Notes under the pieces: model-generated
Told to the model about the DNA's origin: nothing
Databases searched by the model: none
The model's input: the letters and a program-made list of their open reading frames with translations, nothing else
Made by a program: the position numbers and the translations under genes
Shown here: piece by piece, positions 1 through 13,246 of the stretch
Layout: each line of letters begins with the position of its first letter
How positions within the stretch are numbered: position 1 is the stretch's first letter
Source: Cymbidium sinense
Taxonomy: Eukaryota; Streptophyta; Magnoliopsida; Asparagales; Orchidaceae
Assembly: GCA_021442155.1 (NCBI GenBank)
Contig: CM038222.1
Coordinates: 108,131,121-108,195,120 of the forward strand
DNA length: 64,000 nucleotides
Reading direction: 5' to 3'

Positions 1-3000
1 AAGTATGTTATGTTATGTAGTGACATTTGATTACTTCCTTTCAATTATTGTAAATGTCCATGCCATTTGTTTCATGTGTTCATGGTTTCGAAAACAAAAT
101 TAAAAGAATATGATTGCATTCAAATTGTATGAGTTGGATAAATGTTATGATATGGTGGCTATTATCACTAATAAAATTCAAATATTTTAAAATTATAAAT
201 CAATAATGAATCAAAGAGTATAAAATTTAAATCAATGTTTGTTGCAAGCATTTAATAAAACCTCCACTTAGTTGTGACTTAAAGATAGTAAGAGATTATT
301 TTATCTTCATGTTTTATGTGTATGCTTACATATATTTGAATTAGCAAGTATATAGTTTAGACATCCCAGGAATATAAGTCTTTAAGTAACCCCAAAGAGG
401 TCTTAGATAATCTCATTTCTCTGTTTAATAATAATGGCACGTACTTGCTTAATTTCATTTATGTGTATACATGTGCTAGAATATAGGATAAAACTTTTCT
501 TTTCATGTTATTGAACGTTACATAAATAAAAGATTTCATATAACCTTTGCATGGTTTAGTTTCTATGCTTATATGTGTATTTGTATGTATTTGAATTATA
601 TAGTCACATCCCAGAATATGAGGCTTGTAACCCCAAGAAGGTCTTAGATAATCTCATTTTAGTTTAACAATGACATGTACTTGCTTAAATTTATAATACA
701 TGTTTGCATATGCTTAGCTATGAGATGGAATCTTTCTTTTCTATCAACTTCATGCATTAATATTCATTGAGTGTGCATAAATATGGGTATATTTCATGTA
801 TATATGTTAAATTAAATATTAAGAAGGCTAAAAGTGAAACAATATGAATGTTACTAGTAATGAAAGGAAGTAGAAAAAATTACACATGTGAAGGTGACTT
901 AATTTTGTTAATCCAGATGCCTTTCATGTTTGAATAAGATTCCTTAAAACTAACCCAAACTTAGGCCCACTAAAAAAAATTTCACAAGTGTTTGACCTGA
1001 AAGAACCAAAGCTATGATAATTTACCCTTTAGAAAATAACTTAAGATAGTGATGAAGGGGTCAAGCCTTTTTCTTCTCTTTATAATAATTAAATATTAAG
1101 TATTAAACAAAATGAGAATATGCAAATTAAAATCAACCAATCTACTTAAAGAATTGAAGTGAAACCATCCTTAACAATTAATTTAAAAAATTCAAAAAAT
1201 TTAGACAATCATACTTCTAAAGCTTAATTGAGACACACCACACTAAGCATTAGCATACACATTAAAATGCTAACTAATTGATTCTAGTATTAGGTTATGT
1301 TAGTATATGTTATGATGATGTGTTTTGTTTTATGATGTAATATTTTAGATTTGATGCTAGGATTGTTTGTGTGTAGATTGAATGTTAGGTCATTAGTAGC
1401 CTAATGATATTTTATGTAGAGGATTGTGCTAAAGGGCCCACTACAATAATAAATGAGCATAGATGTTCTTTCTTGCAGCTGCTGCTTATGCCCCTAAGAA
1501 TAATCCAATTAAGATAGGTGGGCTTGGCTACCTAAGTGCAGGGTGTTAAGTCCAACTATTCAAAATATAATTACTTGGCTTGTATGCTTATTTAGCTAAC
1601 ATCTATTTTACAGGTGTAGTTAAATTTTATTTTTCATAAATATATAATTTTTGTAATAGGATTAGGATTAGCGTTATTGGGGTTTAGGATGACAAGTTAG
1701 AAGGCAAAGACCGGAAGGTCATCAAGCATGGAGCAAATAGATCCATAGAAAGGAAAGAAGAACAAGAATTGAAGACCCCCATAACATTCATTTCATTTGT
1801 AAAATTCAATTGTAATTTTGGTTGTATAAGGGTATAGATCGACCAACTTTTCTCTTTTGGGGTGTATGGCGGTGCATGCATGACTCTTATTCTTTATGAA
1901 ATTCAAATGTTTGAATGTTATGTTTAGTTTGTGCAATAGAAATGATATATTTTTTCATAGGTTTCTTAAAGTGTGATGATTTGATGTGTGGCCTAGAAGC
2001 GGTAGGCTCTTTAAGATAAAATTAAATTTTCTATCATTACTAAATAATTAATAGCTAAATTTAATACAACTCATAACTTCATTTTAAAGCCTAGGATCTT
2101 AATCAAGATAATAAAAGATTTAACCCAAGCTAAATGATTGTATGCTACAACAACATGCATATCATATTGCATCACTCTTGAATAAAGAGGGTCTCCACTC
2201 TTGCATGATAAGGGATATGCTTGACCTTTGAGAATAATCCCTTATAGTAGAGAACACCTATTCTAATTGATTTAGCCCATGACTTAATTTCACTTCGCAT
2301 ATAGGTATATTTTTTCTAAGCCTTGGTCCAAAATAAATGTGTCAAAATGATTCAAGAACTTGTAAATTTTTAACATTAGTCTAAGTCATGCTTGCATATC
2401 AATTATTATCTAGTCTCTTAGGGAGTGAGTTTAGACTTTAGCTTTCTTCCTAATTAAATAACATCCTAGCTATCTTACATCTACATAAGACCGACTCACA
2501 TGATTTTAAAGCATAGAAGGTGTTAGTTGGCGACCACTTATTTGTAAGTCCATGAGAGTTGAGATATGTCCATTCTCTCTTGTGGAGGTGAACCATTATA
2601 TTTTATTTTCTCAATTAGACTTGGTTTGTACTTGTAGCTGTGCTAAAACATTTTAGATTTAGGTTCTAAAGCTACTTATTTTTTTCGGGCTCTGAGTATA
2701 AGTCTTAACCTCTTAGGCGATCCATAACCTTGTGTTGTTGGACTAGAAGCCCTAACATTCTAATAAGATTCTAACTTAAATAAAAGTAAGGTCTCTCTTT
2801 CAAAAATATAAAGCCTCATTATAGGGTAGATCGGAGCTCCCATTAGGCTTCTTAGTGTGCTCCATACTTATCTTTTATGGAATCTATAAATAAGTCTTTC
2901 TATTTGAACTTTCTCACTTGATTTCTAGAAAGTACCTAATCCTCTTCTAGTCTAGCTTTGAAATATTTGGAGATACTTATTGACTACTTTAATCTAGAGT

Positions 3001-3302
3001 GTTCTTAGAAAATTCTCATTTTTAACATGTAATTAACTATAGAAGCTTACTTTCATAGGGAACTAAAGAACCCGACATAAAATAAATCATACTTTAATTA
3101 TCCATGTAAAGTAGGGGAAAGATCTCTGGTATGTATGTAGACCCATCTACCTTAGAAGTCCTTATTAGATGATTATGTCCATTATATAATGATGTTTCCA
3201 TTTTACGAGATAATACATCAAACCTTAATGTCGCACCTGATCACTTCAATAACACCCCCTAAGATCTATGTGGTGTCCCTACGACTCCAAATCAAAGCAC
3301 CA
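1..3302 (+). mobile_element. Long LTR copy A (3' part), Tat/Ogre-like family
   Basis: This stretch aligns in order with 34400-37835, 40650-43229 and 50230-53884. Shared landmarks are the 'gatgttagg' block near 1380, the 'tgtataagggtatagatcg' block near 1824, the 'ggcggtgcatgcatg' block near 1868 and the terminal block with 'accccctaagatctatgtgg' near 3252. Two internal subrepeats lie at about 357-420 and 607-660. The start is outside the window. The end near 3302 is set by where similarity with copies C and D stops. No coding potential is visible, and the weak 65-codon minus-strand frame at 1684-1881 is not a gene. Calling it an LTR rests on copy C, where the same block ends in CA and is followed by a primer-binding-like site. 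Whether A is a solo LTR or part of an element cannot be told. Confidence 0.6.
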
Positions 3303-5168
3303 TAGTTTCATTTTTTTTTTTTTTTTACAAAATCATATCCAAATCCACATTTGAAGCTGTCAATCAATGCTTCTTCCTCTAGTACATTGCCATGTTCTCT
3401 TGGTATTATACCATCTAAAACCCCTTTAAAAGTTATTAGAAGCTACTTCTCAAAAGCTACTTATCAAATCTAAAAAAAAAAGTTCCCATATTACTTACAC
3501 AAATTTTTTTAAATTTTTTTCTTATCCGAACCCCTCCTCAATGCCAAAGTTCCCACCCATACCTATTGGCAATATTAATTTTCTACATTACCTATTCCTA
3601 ATAAAAAATCATGTAAAATATCAAAAGCTTCAAAACCTTATAAAACTTTTATGGTCTTAGGTACCTTCCTCAAATATTCATGTGTTTTCAAGCTTTAGAA
3701 TCAACTAGATCTTCCACACTAGTAGCTAAAATTAGATCTATGGATTTTAGGTTTAGGTGTGGTATTAATTTGTCTACTATTAAATTATAATATAGATCAT
3801 ATACATGTTCACCCATGAGCCACATGATTCAAATATATGATTACCAGTTATTAGTATTTCATTTCAAATGTTTTAGACGAAAAAATCAGGTCCAATTTGA
3901 AAAGTCACTTAAGAAAGGTCAATTCTACTTGAACTTAGGTTCATTAAAAATTTTATTAAGAATTGCATATAATGATAAATAGAGCTCACAAAAATAATAA
4001 AAATGACTTAAATAATTACATTATTTATTTATTTATTTAATATTCTTTAGATTAATTTGCATTATTTTTTAAAAAATTTATAAAATTATACTTTTTGGAT
4101 AATTTGATAACTTGTATTATTTAAAGTCTTATCCATTGCATCTTAAACTTTGTTTAGTTCATTTAATGCAACACTAAATAATCTCTATGCTTAATTTATT
4201 CAATTATCCATTTATTTTAAGCAAGTGACATGAATTATTTAATTTAATTATTGCAATTATCATTTTCTCTCTCTTAATTATTCCTTTTCTCTTTATGGTA
4301 AAACTTTTCATGGATTTAAGTCAACATATTTAGTCACCCCTCTTAAACATCATTCACCCATATGTAAGGGGTTAGTAATGCCCATAAGAGCAACATTTGT
4401 ATGAAGTATTCAATTTGTATTATGGAAACAACTCTAATACTATATGTTAGAAAGATAATCTAAAGGGGACTGAAGTTAGGAAAGATACATTAATCCTCAA
4501 ACTAATTGTCAACCTGAGTTTAAGCTTATGAGCGAGAGTTAGCCACTAAGTATTTATACTTTGATATATTATTGGCCATCTAGTGTGAGATTAAAGCTAA
4601 AACTTTTCATCTTTAACATTACAATCTCATGCAATTGGAGTCATTCATTGACAAAGTCATGATGAATTTGATTGAAGGATAAATGATTCTCAAAGTTCAT
4701 GAAATCATGTATGCTAATAATTTTAATTTTTAAAGTGATCAAGCAATTAGATTCCTTTTAGAGGTTAATTTTAAATTATTATTTATGTCCCATTTTAGTA
4801 GCTAATATTCCAACTTTTTGATGCTAAATCTTTTGACATATTAAATTTTGTGATCGTTTTCTTTGCTTAACTTATAAAATGACAAATTTTAGACATCAAT
4901 TGTCAACTACAAATAAACTTTAAAATAAAAATAGCCATTTTGGTTTTTATCATCAACTTTTAATAAACTAATCTTAAAAAATGACAATAATCTGCCAAAC
5001 AATAACATGAAAAACTTGTCCTTAAACTCATCAATTTCTATAAAGATGGCAACATTTCTTTCTTTCCACCACCGAGGGCCAAAGGTTCAATTGATCCTCC
5101 TGTTATAACTCCAAGAGTTCTCTTGAGTAGAAGGTATTTGATGCATATTAACTATGGATTAAAATTAG

Positions 5169-5171
<3 letters not shown>
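3303..5171. other. AT-rich intergenic spacer
   Basis: No gene seen. It begins with a T-rich run at about 3309-3326 and contains a short TTTA repeat at about 4024-4040. I found no reading frame with recognisable protein similarity and no transposon ends. It separates LTR copy A from the upstream region of the PILS gene. Confidence 0.5.

Positions 5172-5211
<40 letters not shown>
5172..5211. repeat. (TC)n microsatellite upstream of PILS
   Basis: Twenty uninterrupted TC dinucleotides lie about 360 bp before the PILS start codon. Pyrimidine-rich TC tracts are common in plant promoters and 5' UTRs. Whether this one lies in the transcript or promoter is not shown by the sequence. Confidence 0.95.
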
Positions 5212-5212
<1 letters not shown>

Positions 5213-5567
5213 AAGTTACTTTTAGTGCTTGTTTATATTCATATTTTGTTTGAGGTTAATACCCCCAAAGCTTGAGTTTTGAATACAATTCTAATTCTGA
5301 AAACCAAGAATTGATGTCAAAGTATGATTAATTTTCTGCAAGAGAGCTTGAAATGAACTTAAAAGTTGGCATAACTAGTCCTACATGAAAGCTTAACTAA
5401 TTATATGCTAGTATTGACATTTCATGATCTAATGATTTCTAAGGCTAAATTGGGGCCTAAGTGTTCTATCATAATTTCTATTAGAATTTATGGCTCAAAT
5501 TAATTTTTCGGTAAAAAAATATATGACAAAGCTGAAGATATAAAGGTGATTATATAAAATTCGAGAG

Positions 5568-8500
5568 ATGGAGATTTTTCGGCTATTCATGACTGCAGCA
5601 TTTCCAGTTCTAGATGTGCTTCTTGTGACCAGTATTGGATTGTTTATTGCAACGGATTACATCGGCATTTTGGGTGAAGCAGCAAGAAATCACCTGAATG
5701 ATGTAAGGAAATTTTTTTTGGAACTTCAATATTTTTTTCATATCAAGTGTAATGCATCATAGAGCAAAAGATACGACTAAAAAACTTCTCATCAACAGGT
5801 TGTATATTATGTCTTTAACCCAGCTCTGCTATCAAGCAATTTGTCCCAAGCATTGACTCCTCAAAGCGTCGCAGCATCGTAAGTTTGCATTAATCATATT
5901 ATAAGAAAATTACCTCTTTTTTTTATTTATAGTTGCTTTCATCAAAATTTTCTATTGATGTCAGACGCCATCTTATTTTTTGATCTGACTATGCAGGTGG
6001 TTTATAACAGTTAACATCTTGCTCACCTTTATATTAGGTTCAGCATTTGGACTACTAATAATTCTACTTACAAAAACCCCCTCCCATATGAAGGGCCTCG
6101 TAATATCCTGCTGTGCAGCTGGTACATATACATGGAACGAAAGGCCTCAAAAAATTCCTGTATTTCAATTTATACTAATTAATACCACCCATATATTGAA
6201 AAACATAATAGAACTATCAACTGTCATCCACAATAATTTTTTAAATTCTTAATATTTTGATTATATCAGATGAAAAAATATATTTTCCTTTAAAAATTTA
6301 TGCAGTCAGAAGCACTCTAATAAATAATAATTTGATTATTCAACAGGAAATGTCGGCAACATGCTTCTTGTTATTCTTCCCAACACATGTAAAGAAAAAA
6401 GAAGTCCATTTGGTGCTCCTGCTATTTGCAATACTAACGGAATAGCTTACGCCTCCCTATCTCTTGCTGTAAGTTCAAGAAGAAAGTCTTGTTTATTTCA
6501 ATATTCAATTATAAGGCAGAGCCGGAAAATTTAGATATTAGGAGAAAAAAAATTTCATTTGAATCTTATCTTATGGTTTTTAGCCTTAAAACTAAATTAA
6601 ATTGACTTATTTCATCATAAGCTTAGCTTTCTAATCGTTAAAATTGCAAACAATATAGAAGGTCTACATAATTTCTACATGTTTACAGATAAATCAAATT
6701 TTTACATGGTTATACGTCTACAATATTGTGAAAAGATCATCATTGGGCACAACCAAAATTTTGCATGAGGATGGGCAAACTCCGCCATTAGAGTCCACTG
6801 AAGAAAAGACAATTTCTAAAAGCTCCACTTGTAGGGAAGATTCCGCTTCAGTTTCCATTGCTTGTGAGAATGATTGTGAAAGGTTATGTAAAATAAGTTC
6901 TGTAGTTTCTGATCAAAAGAAGGTTATATCTACAAACCGTCTCTTTCTGTTGAATTTGATCATTTCAGTTAAATATTATGCTGACACTACTATATACATT
7001 ATTTATTTTGGCCCTTATTATGTTTTCCTTATCTTATAAAAATAAATTAAGTTGGTTTTCTTTATTATATGTATTTTTTTAACAAAATATTACCAATTGC
7101 TCATTTTTAATATATGTATATTTTTTTATTTTCTGTAGTTAACAATGTCAGAAAAAATGATAAAATCAGAATTCAGAACTTCAGTTATTATAGCTTCCAA
7201 ATATTTATTGACACCATCAACTGTTGGAGTGGTATGGCCTTTGTCATTAATTATTAATTCGATGTATATGACATAATCACGAAAAACAAATTAGTATTTA
7301 ATTTAGCATCTAAATGTAAAAATATTAAGTATTTATGAATTTAAGTTGCCATCTAAGAATTTTTAAAACTGTTACACTTTGCAAAATAGGTACATTTGTA
7401 AAAAAGAGAGCTGAATGTGTTATTCCTTCATGCAGCTCGTTGGGCTTATTGTTGGTGTATCTTACCCAGTAAAAAAATTGCTAGTTGGTGAAGATCCTCC
7501 TCTTCGTGTGATTCAGAACTCAGCAACCTTATTAGGGTAAATTATATTGAAGAATTTTTTTTTAATTAATGGACGATTTGAGGTCAATTTTTTTTAAATA
7601 TATTTTTATATTTTTGCATTTTAAATTTATTTTTAAAAATAATTTGAGTTCTCACCCACCATAAGCTATCCCATCATTCTAACATTATCGTACTATCAAC
7701 TATCACTATAGCTCATAATTGTCACCCATATGGTGGTGACCATGTCGTCACCATTTATTGCCATTAGCTTCATCGCTTCCATTCGTTACTTCCCACCATC
7801 GCCATTGGGCTCCGCATGGTGGTGATCTGGGCTCCATCATCACTTGATCTGACCATCGCATATGAAGATGACTTTAAAAGATAATACATATATTTTATTT
7901 GAAATTCAATATATCTTTTAAAGTCATCTTTTATAGCTAATATAATTGTTTGTGAGGTATATTATCCAAGCTACATCTCTACAAAATATGCAGATCTGGG
8001 GCAATCCCAACCATGACTTTGGTTATGGGGGGAAATTTCATCAAAGGTCAATATTCATTCGAAAGCTTTTTTAAAGATTTATTTTATGATTCTTCTTTTG
8101 AAAAAAGAGTCCAATGTTGATCATTCAATTTCTCTTTTTTTTTTTTTTAGGGTTTCGCAAGGCCAGCATCAAACGTTCAATTATTATTGGAGTAATAGTG
8201 GTGCGTTATGCTTTGCTGCCGCTTGCGGGTGTGGGCATAGTCAGGGCAATTCATTTTGGCCTAATTACTGATGATCCTTTATATCAGTTCACACTTTTGT
8301 TGCATTATGCACTTCCTCCTTCAGTTTATATAGGTAAGTTCAATGCCATTTTTAATTTTGTATTTCTATAACAACAACAACAAGCCTTTATCCCACTAAG
8401 TGGGGTGGTGAATCCCCTTCCTTGTGTCCTATGTCAAATTCATTTAATTCAAATTTACTAAGGTCATTTTTATACATCTTAACCATGTCTTTTAGGTCTA

Positions 8501-9083
8501 CCTCTACCTTTCTTAACATAAGAAATCTAATGCATCTACTCTCTCCTCATTAGGCGACGCTTTATGTGGTCAAACCATCTAAGACGACTCTCTCTAATCT
8601 TATTTGCCAATGGAGCTACTCCGACTTTTTTCCCAACATACTCATTTCACATTTTATCTCTAAGAGTAAAGCCGCTCAACCACCTGAGCATCCTCATCTC
8701 TACAACACTTAACTTAGTCTCGTGCTTCTCTTTTATTGGCTAACATTTTGCACCATAGACCTAAAAAAAATCTATCATACTTGAATCTTAACCCAAAAAA
8801 TTAATAATAATAATAACTAAATAGAACTTTAATGGATAACACCTTATGTTGCAACATAGACCTAAAAAAAATCATGAAATCACCTAATTGTTAAATAAGA
8901 AATAATCTTTCATATTTTTTTCACTAATCCTTTATTATTTTTCTGTTATTGGCAGGAACTATTACTCAGTACTTTGGCTCAAGTAAAAGCGAATGCTCTA
9001 TTATTTTCCTATGGTCCTTTATATCAGCACTATTTTTCCTGCCTATATGGTTGACATACTTTATACATCTAGTTTCTCATTGA
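5568..9083 (+). CDS. PIN-LIKES (PILS) family auxin efflux carrier-like protein, 10 exons
   Basis: Coding exons by GT/AG borders and frame: 5568-5702, 5799-5878, 5997-6121, 6347-6468, 6689-6922, 7139-7231, 7436-7536, 7994-8046, 8151-8333, 8956-9083. They join without a stop into 417 residues, usual for PILS proteins. The N-terminal half is hydrophobic (start MEIFRLFMTAAFPVLDVLLV) with the family blocks YYVFNPAL (about 48-55), CCAAGNVGN (about 109-117) and YASLSLA. Exon 5 gives a polar central loop of about 75 residues. The C-terminal half carries LVGLIVG, NSATLLGSGAIPTMTL and GGNF, then further membrane segments. These match the Mem_trans (auxin efflux carrier) family. Known PILS proteins sit in the endoplasmic reticulum membrane and limit nuclear auxin signalling; that role is inferred here. 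The ATG at 5568 fits the family start. The last intron (8334-8955) holds LINE debris. The exact subfamily is uncertain. Confidence 0.92.
7865..7930. repeat. Perfect 19-bp inverted repeat in PILS intron 7
   Basis: The 19 bases at 7865-7883 (aagatgactttaaaagata) are repeated exactly as reverse complement at 7912-7930, with a 28-bp AT-rich loop. It could fold as a hairpin in the pre-mRNA. No transposon borders are evident. Confidence 0.85.
8370..8757 (-). mobile_element. RTE-type LINE 3' fragment in the last PILS intron
   Basis: On the minus strand, from 8757 downward, the translation runs YGAKC, then MRMLRWLSGFTLRDKMRNEY, VGVAPLANKIRESRLRWFDH and IKRR. This is the C-terminal tail of plant RTE-clade LINE reverse transcriptases (usual form MRMLRWM..GHT..D..RN and RLRWFGHV.RRP). 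After the coding part come 'ccacttagtgggataaaggc' and a TTG repeat, the 3' end that RTE LINEs share with the Au-type SINEs. The fragment is 5'-truncated and has in-frame stops. It lies antisense to PILS between the exon 9 donor (8334) and the exon 10 acceptor (8955), and it accounts for the length of that intron. An Au-type SINE alone would not explain the protein similarity. Confidence 0.8.
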
Positions 9084-9705
9084 TGTGGGATCATAATACT
9101 AGAAAATCTCACATAATCATATATTGCTCATGAATTGTAATCTTTTAGAGGAAAATCAAGATGCTTGGGACTTGAAAATTTCATATATGTATTCAATTTT
9201 TCTATACATTAATCATAAGAAAGAACATAACTTCAATAGTTATGATGTGTTTCTTGATAAAATTAATTTTGGTTATTGGAAGAAAAAGCAAATTATTGAT
9301 TAAGATTATCGTTGAAGAATCTAAGTGGAAAAGACATCCCAGTACTGTCATATCCATCATTTAAGAGGGCATTCAACAAATTAGTAAATAAATTCATTTA
9401 AAAGAAATTAAACATCTGGTTCATCAAGAATATTTTGATAATTATTTAATAGACTAACATAGAGATCATCAATTTCAAAATAAAAAGATCAGAAAAATCA
9501 TACAAAAATTGTTAGAATTATCAAATAAAATTTAAGACAATCTAAATAAATTTAACTTCATAAGGGTAAAATTTTTATCTTCTAAGCATGTTTTATTATT
9601 AATAAGATTATTTTATTATAAATTTTGCTTTGTGTTCTCTAACAAAATTAGTAAAAGACATAACCATAAGGCAACTTTGATAGAAACCTAGTATTAGATA
9701 AAGTA
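9084..9705. other. PILS 3' flank and AT-rich spacer
   Basis: This stretch should include the PILS 3' UTR. I see no decisive polyadenylation signal and no further gene before the hAT-1 border at 9706. Confidence 0.4.
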
Positions 9706-10937
9706 CTTACTAGGGGTATAATCGAGTCGGTTGATGAGTCATTGACTTGTCAAGCTCACTTGTTTATTTTCAGTTGGCTCGAGCTCAACCAACGAACTCA
9801 AACTCGACTCGTGAAATAAATTGAAGGCTTGAAATTGGCTCATGAGCTTGAGCTTGGCTCGAAAGCTCGAGCTGAGCTTGATTTTGAGATTGAAAACATC
9901 AATTTTTGACAACAACAAAAAAAAATACTACCACAAAAAATAAGAGACAAAATCCTTAGCAACAAAATCCATTTTGTAAAAGACAACATTCCACAAACCA
10001 ACATTTAAGAGCAATAAAATGCATTATGAATATGTAGATTTTAAAATTGTACACTAAAGGAAACAAACATACATGTAATATGAAGCTTATATATCAATGA
10101 GGTTACAAGGAAATTAAAACTCTTACCAAAGCAAACAGGTATATGAATGACTAAAATTTTACTTTAATCGTCTAATGGAAACACTTAATAAAGCAAATAA
10201 ATTGGCCTCCAACCTGCATATCAAATTTAAGATATAGATGATAGCAAGCATATCAAAATTAAGATGTGAAAAAGTTACTTACCACATGTATATAAGTAAT
10301 ATACCTAGCTAGTGTTGTTTTCAAATTTAATTGCAAATTTGCAAACCTGTAAGTTTAAAATCTACAATGAGATAGAGAGAAAAAACATAATTGTAAAAGT
10401 AAAGAAAAAAAATTTCTTAACATTTATATATAAATAGCATACATTAGAAATATCCCTTAAACCACTAAATTATAAAGACAAAAAAAGATTAAACCTCATT
10501 TACTGAAATAACCTTAAAACTTAATTGTTCCCTAAGTGACATTGAAGCAAACATAAAGATAGTTTAGAAGTGACAACACTTCTCATGTCCAAACTTAAAT
10601 GATAATAAAACAAAGTATTTCTAACCAATAACATTCCTTGCATATGAATATTTGAAGCTGATAACTTCAACATTTGTGTCCTTCAAAGAGTAGGAGAGAC
10701 TTCATATTTGAAACATAAAATCAATTTATTCATTTAAGTTACAAGTATTCAGGATAAAAAAAATAGCATTTAAAAATAAAAAAGAAGTGTAGTAATAACA
10801 TCACCTTTAGCTTATAGGTAAAAATAAAGAACAAAATATTATATTACAGATAAAAATAAATAACATAACTTTGTAATCAACTAATAAAAAACACATGATT
10901 TTTTCCTTTTAGCCCAAAATGAAAACGAAACTAATTT

Positions 10938-12783
10938 GATTCACATATGAGTGCTTGCACAGTATCCACATCTAATTTGGAGCGATAGGTATCAATGACT
11001 CTTTCTCCAGAAAAGTTGATGAAGCAACAATATGATTGGTAAGGATAATATATCAGAGACCATCTTTGATAATATCCTATATTTGATTTGATTATTTTTC
11101 TACCATGTAATAAAGTCAAAACTCTGCCCATCAGGACAAATCTCTAAGTTATTTCTAAATAGTTATGCAAGTCTGATTGTATAGGCATTTCACTAGATTT
11201 TTCTGTGACATAAGCAGCAAAATCATGCCATCCACCATAATTTTTCATAACAACACTTTGACTTGTTCTAGCATATTTACTTCCACTATTTGTAGTTGAT
11301 GTTCTAGCTCCAATTGTGCTACTTGCACCTTCAACCTTGGGCTCAAAACAAGTAGCTTATTCTTCATAAAGCTCATATATCATGTTTCATATATGTGAAA
11401 TATTGCTCACACTGTCCTCAACACTATAAATTTTTGTAAATGCAAACTCAATCATAGCAAATTTCCTTCTAGGATCCATAACAATACGAAAGCCCATGAA
11501 AAGATTGCATTCTCTCAAATATTTATAAAATTTTTATTTCATTTTGTTGGTCGTCTCTCTAATAAAATAGTCAAAGGAAATTGCATCTTCATCTAATACT
11601 TTCTTTATAAGAATAAATTAGAAGTTGGATACTCAGTCCCTGAAGTAATGTTTGTTGCTTCATTAAAAAAATCAAGAACATTGCGAAACTTTTCAATGTT
11701 ATTTAACTCCTCTAAGGGCCAATTGATATATGCAATCTCTCTCTCACTATATGAAAAGAAAGCCTCCCTTAATTGCAATGCAATAGGACAATCCATCACT
11801 AGCTTCCTTACTAGCAATTGTAATTGTTGGACTACAATTGCAAAACTCATGAACCTACTTTCAAAAGAATTAACAAAGCTATTGTGTCAAAAATCGTGTC
11901 AATAATTTATTCAATGAATTTGATCGCATTTTTCACTGTCAAACTCAATATGTGTGCATAACAACGAATACATTACAACTTACCCTAAAAATAACTTCTT
12001 TTCACTAAAGTTGTCCCTTAATAACTTGGTTGCCCTATCATTTTTAGAGGCATTATTTATCGATATTATAAAAACTTTATTCTCAACTCCCCAATCAATA
12101 AGTGCTTTATAAAAAGTATCAACAATTTCAGCAGTTGTGTGTGGAAGACACAAATGAAGGAAACTAAGGATACATTTCTGTAATCTCCAAGTAGAATCAA
12201 CATAGTGTGCAGTCACAGCCATATATGGTATTCTTTGGTTCTTTGATTTTCATATATCTATTGTGAAACTTATTCTACTAATATTTTTCAACATGTTTTT
12301 CAATTTTTTTCCTTTTCCTTCTCATAAACAAGCATAACATCATTTACAATATTTCACAAAGATGGGTAAAATAGACTTCCAAACTAATTAACAATTGAAA
12401 ATGGTTTTTCATTAATTAAAATATAATGTTCAATAATCTCTTTGACTTTACTATGATCATATTTAAAAATTGTTAGCATGCCTCTATTATGAGTTAATTG
12501 AGTACTACTTGCATCCTTGTTATTAACTCATTGAAAGTGTAGAATTTTTTGCTTCTTTAATGCATTTATTCTAGCTGTACAACAATCCAAATGCATTTGA
12601 AATTGAGTTGTTACACCAGTAGATCCTATTGCAAGTTTTTTTTTCATCCACACCATCATTGTTACCATCATAACTCCCAACAACATTTTCATCTTCACTT
12701 ATACTAGTAAGGTTTTATTCTTCATTTAGAGTATGCTCGTTTATCATTATTTTTACCTCTTTTTCACTAGATGCACCTTCCAT
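10938..12783 (-). pseudogene. hAT-1 transposase remnant (RICESLEEPER-like)
   Basis: Reading down the minus strand from an ATG at 12783 (MEGASSEKEV), several hAT landmarks occur in the expected order. YVDSTWRLQKCILSF with IDWGVENKVF lies at 12222-11980, the usual 'Y.D..W.L..R.L.F ... WGI..K...' segment. INWPLEELNNIEKF...YPTSNLF is at 11850-11605. A linker with MDPRRKFAMIEFAF is near 11490. The hAT C-terminal dimerisation motif RVIDTYRSKLDVDTVQALIC is at about 11000-10940. Internal stops and frame shifts break the frame repeatedly, and a BED zinc finger cannot be made out. The gene is therefore dead. An active relative elsewhere would have had to move this element. Confidence 0.82.
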
Positions 12784-12926
12784 ACTCTATTTTAGAAAAA
12801 ACAAATTGTTACATAAATACAATGAATACCATGTACAAAAGAAAGACTTATAGATTTTTTTTATTTAACTCCCAATAAACACTAAAATGAGATATATAAA
12901 ATAATGTAATTTTTGGACTCTCGCTA

Positions 12927-13246
12927 CAAAATAGTTGTTAATGTAAAGTAGTATCTGAATGCGGATGGGCACCATCCAAATAAAAAGGGCAATAATAAAA
13001 ATTGATACCAACCCTTAAATATGAATTGACCATTGCATCAAAGCCATCCTAGTCAACTAAGAGAACAAAATCATAAAAATAAAATAGTTGTTAATGTATA
13101 TAGGTAGTATCTTAATGTGGATGATCACCATCAATTATAAAAACAAAGAAATTGCTACCAAATCTCAAATATGCATTAACCATTGCACCACGGGCTCATT
13201 ACAATCTTAGGCTCCTAGCCCAATAAGAGAATACAATTATAACAAT
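12927..13246. repeat. Two tandem repeats of about 155-165 bp within hAT-1
   Basis: The units start 'aaaatagttgttaatgta' at about 12927 and about 13082; a degenerate third start lies near 13247. Each contains a '..tattaaccattgca' type block and a 'ggatg..caccatc' block. The reversed equivalents are at about 63180-63540 in the right arm. Confidence 0.65.

Noticed and set aside
8370..8757. Au-type SINE
   Set aside because: The 3' end matches the SINE/RTE shared tail, but the upstream part encodes the RTE reverse-transcriptase C-terminus, so a LINE fragment explains it better.
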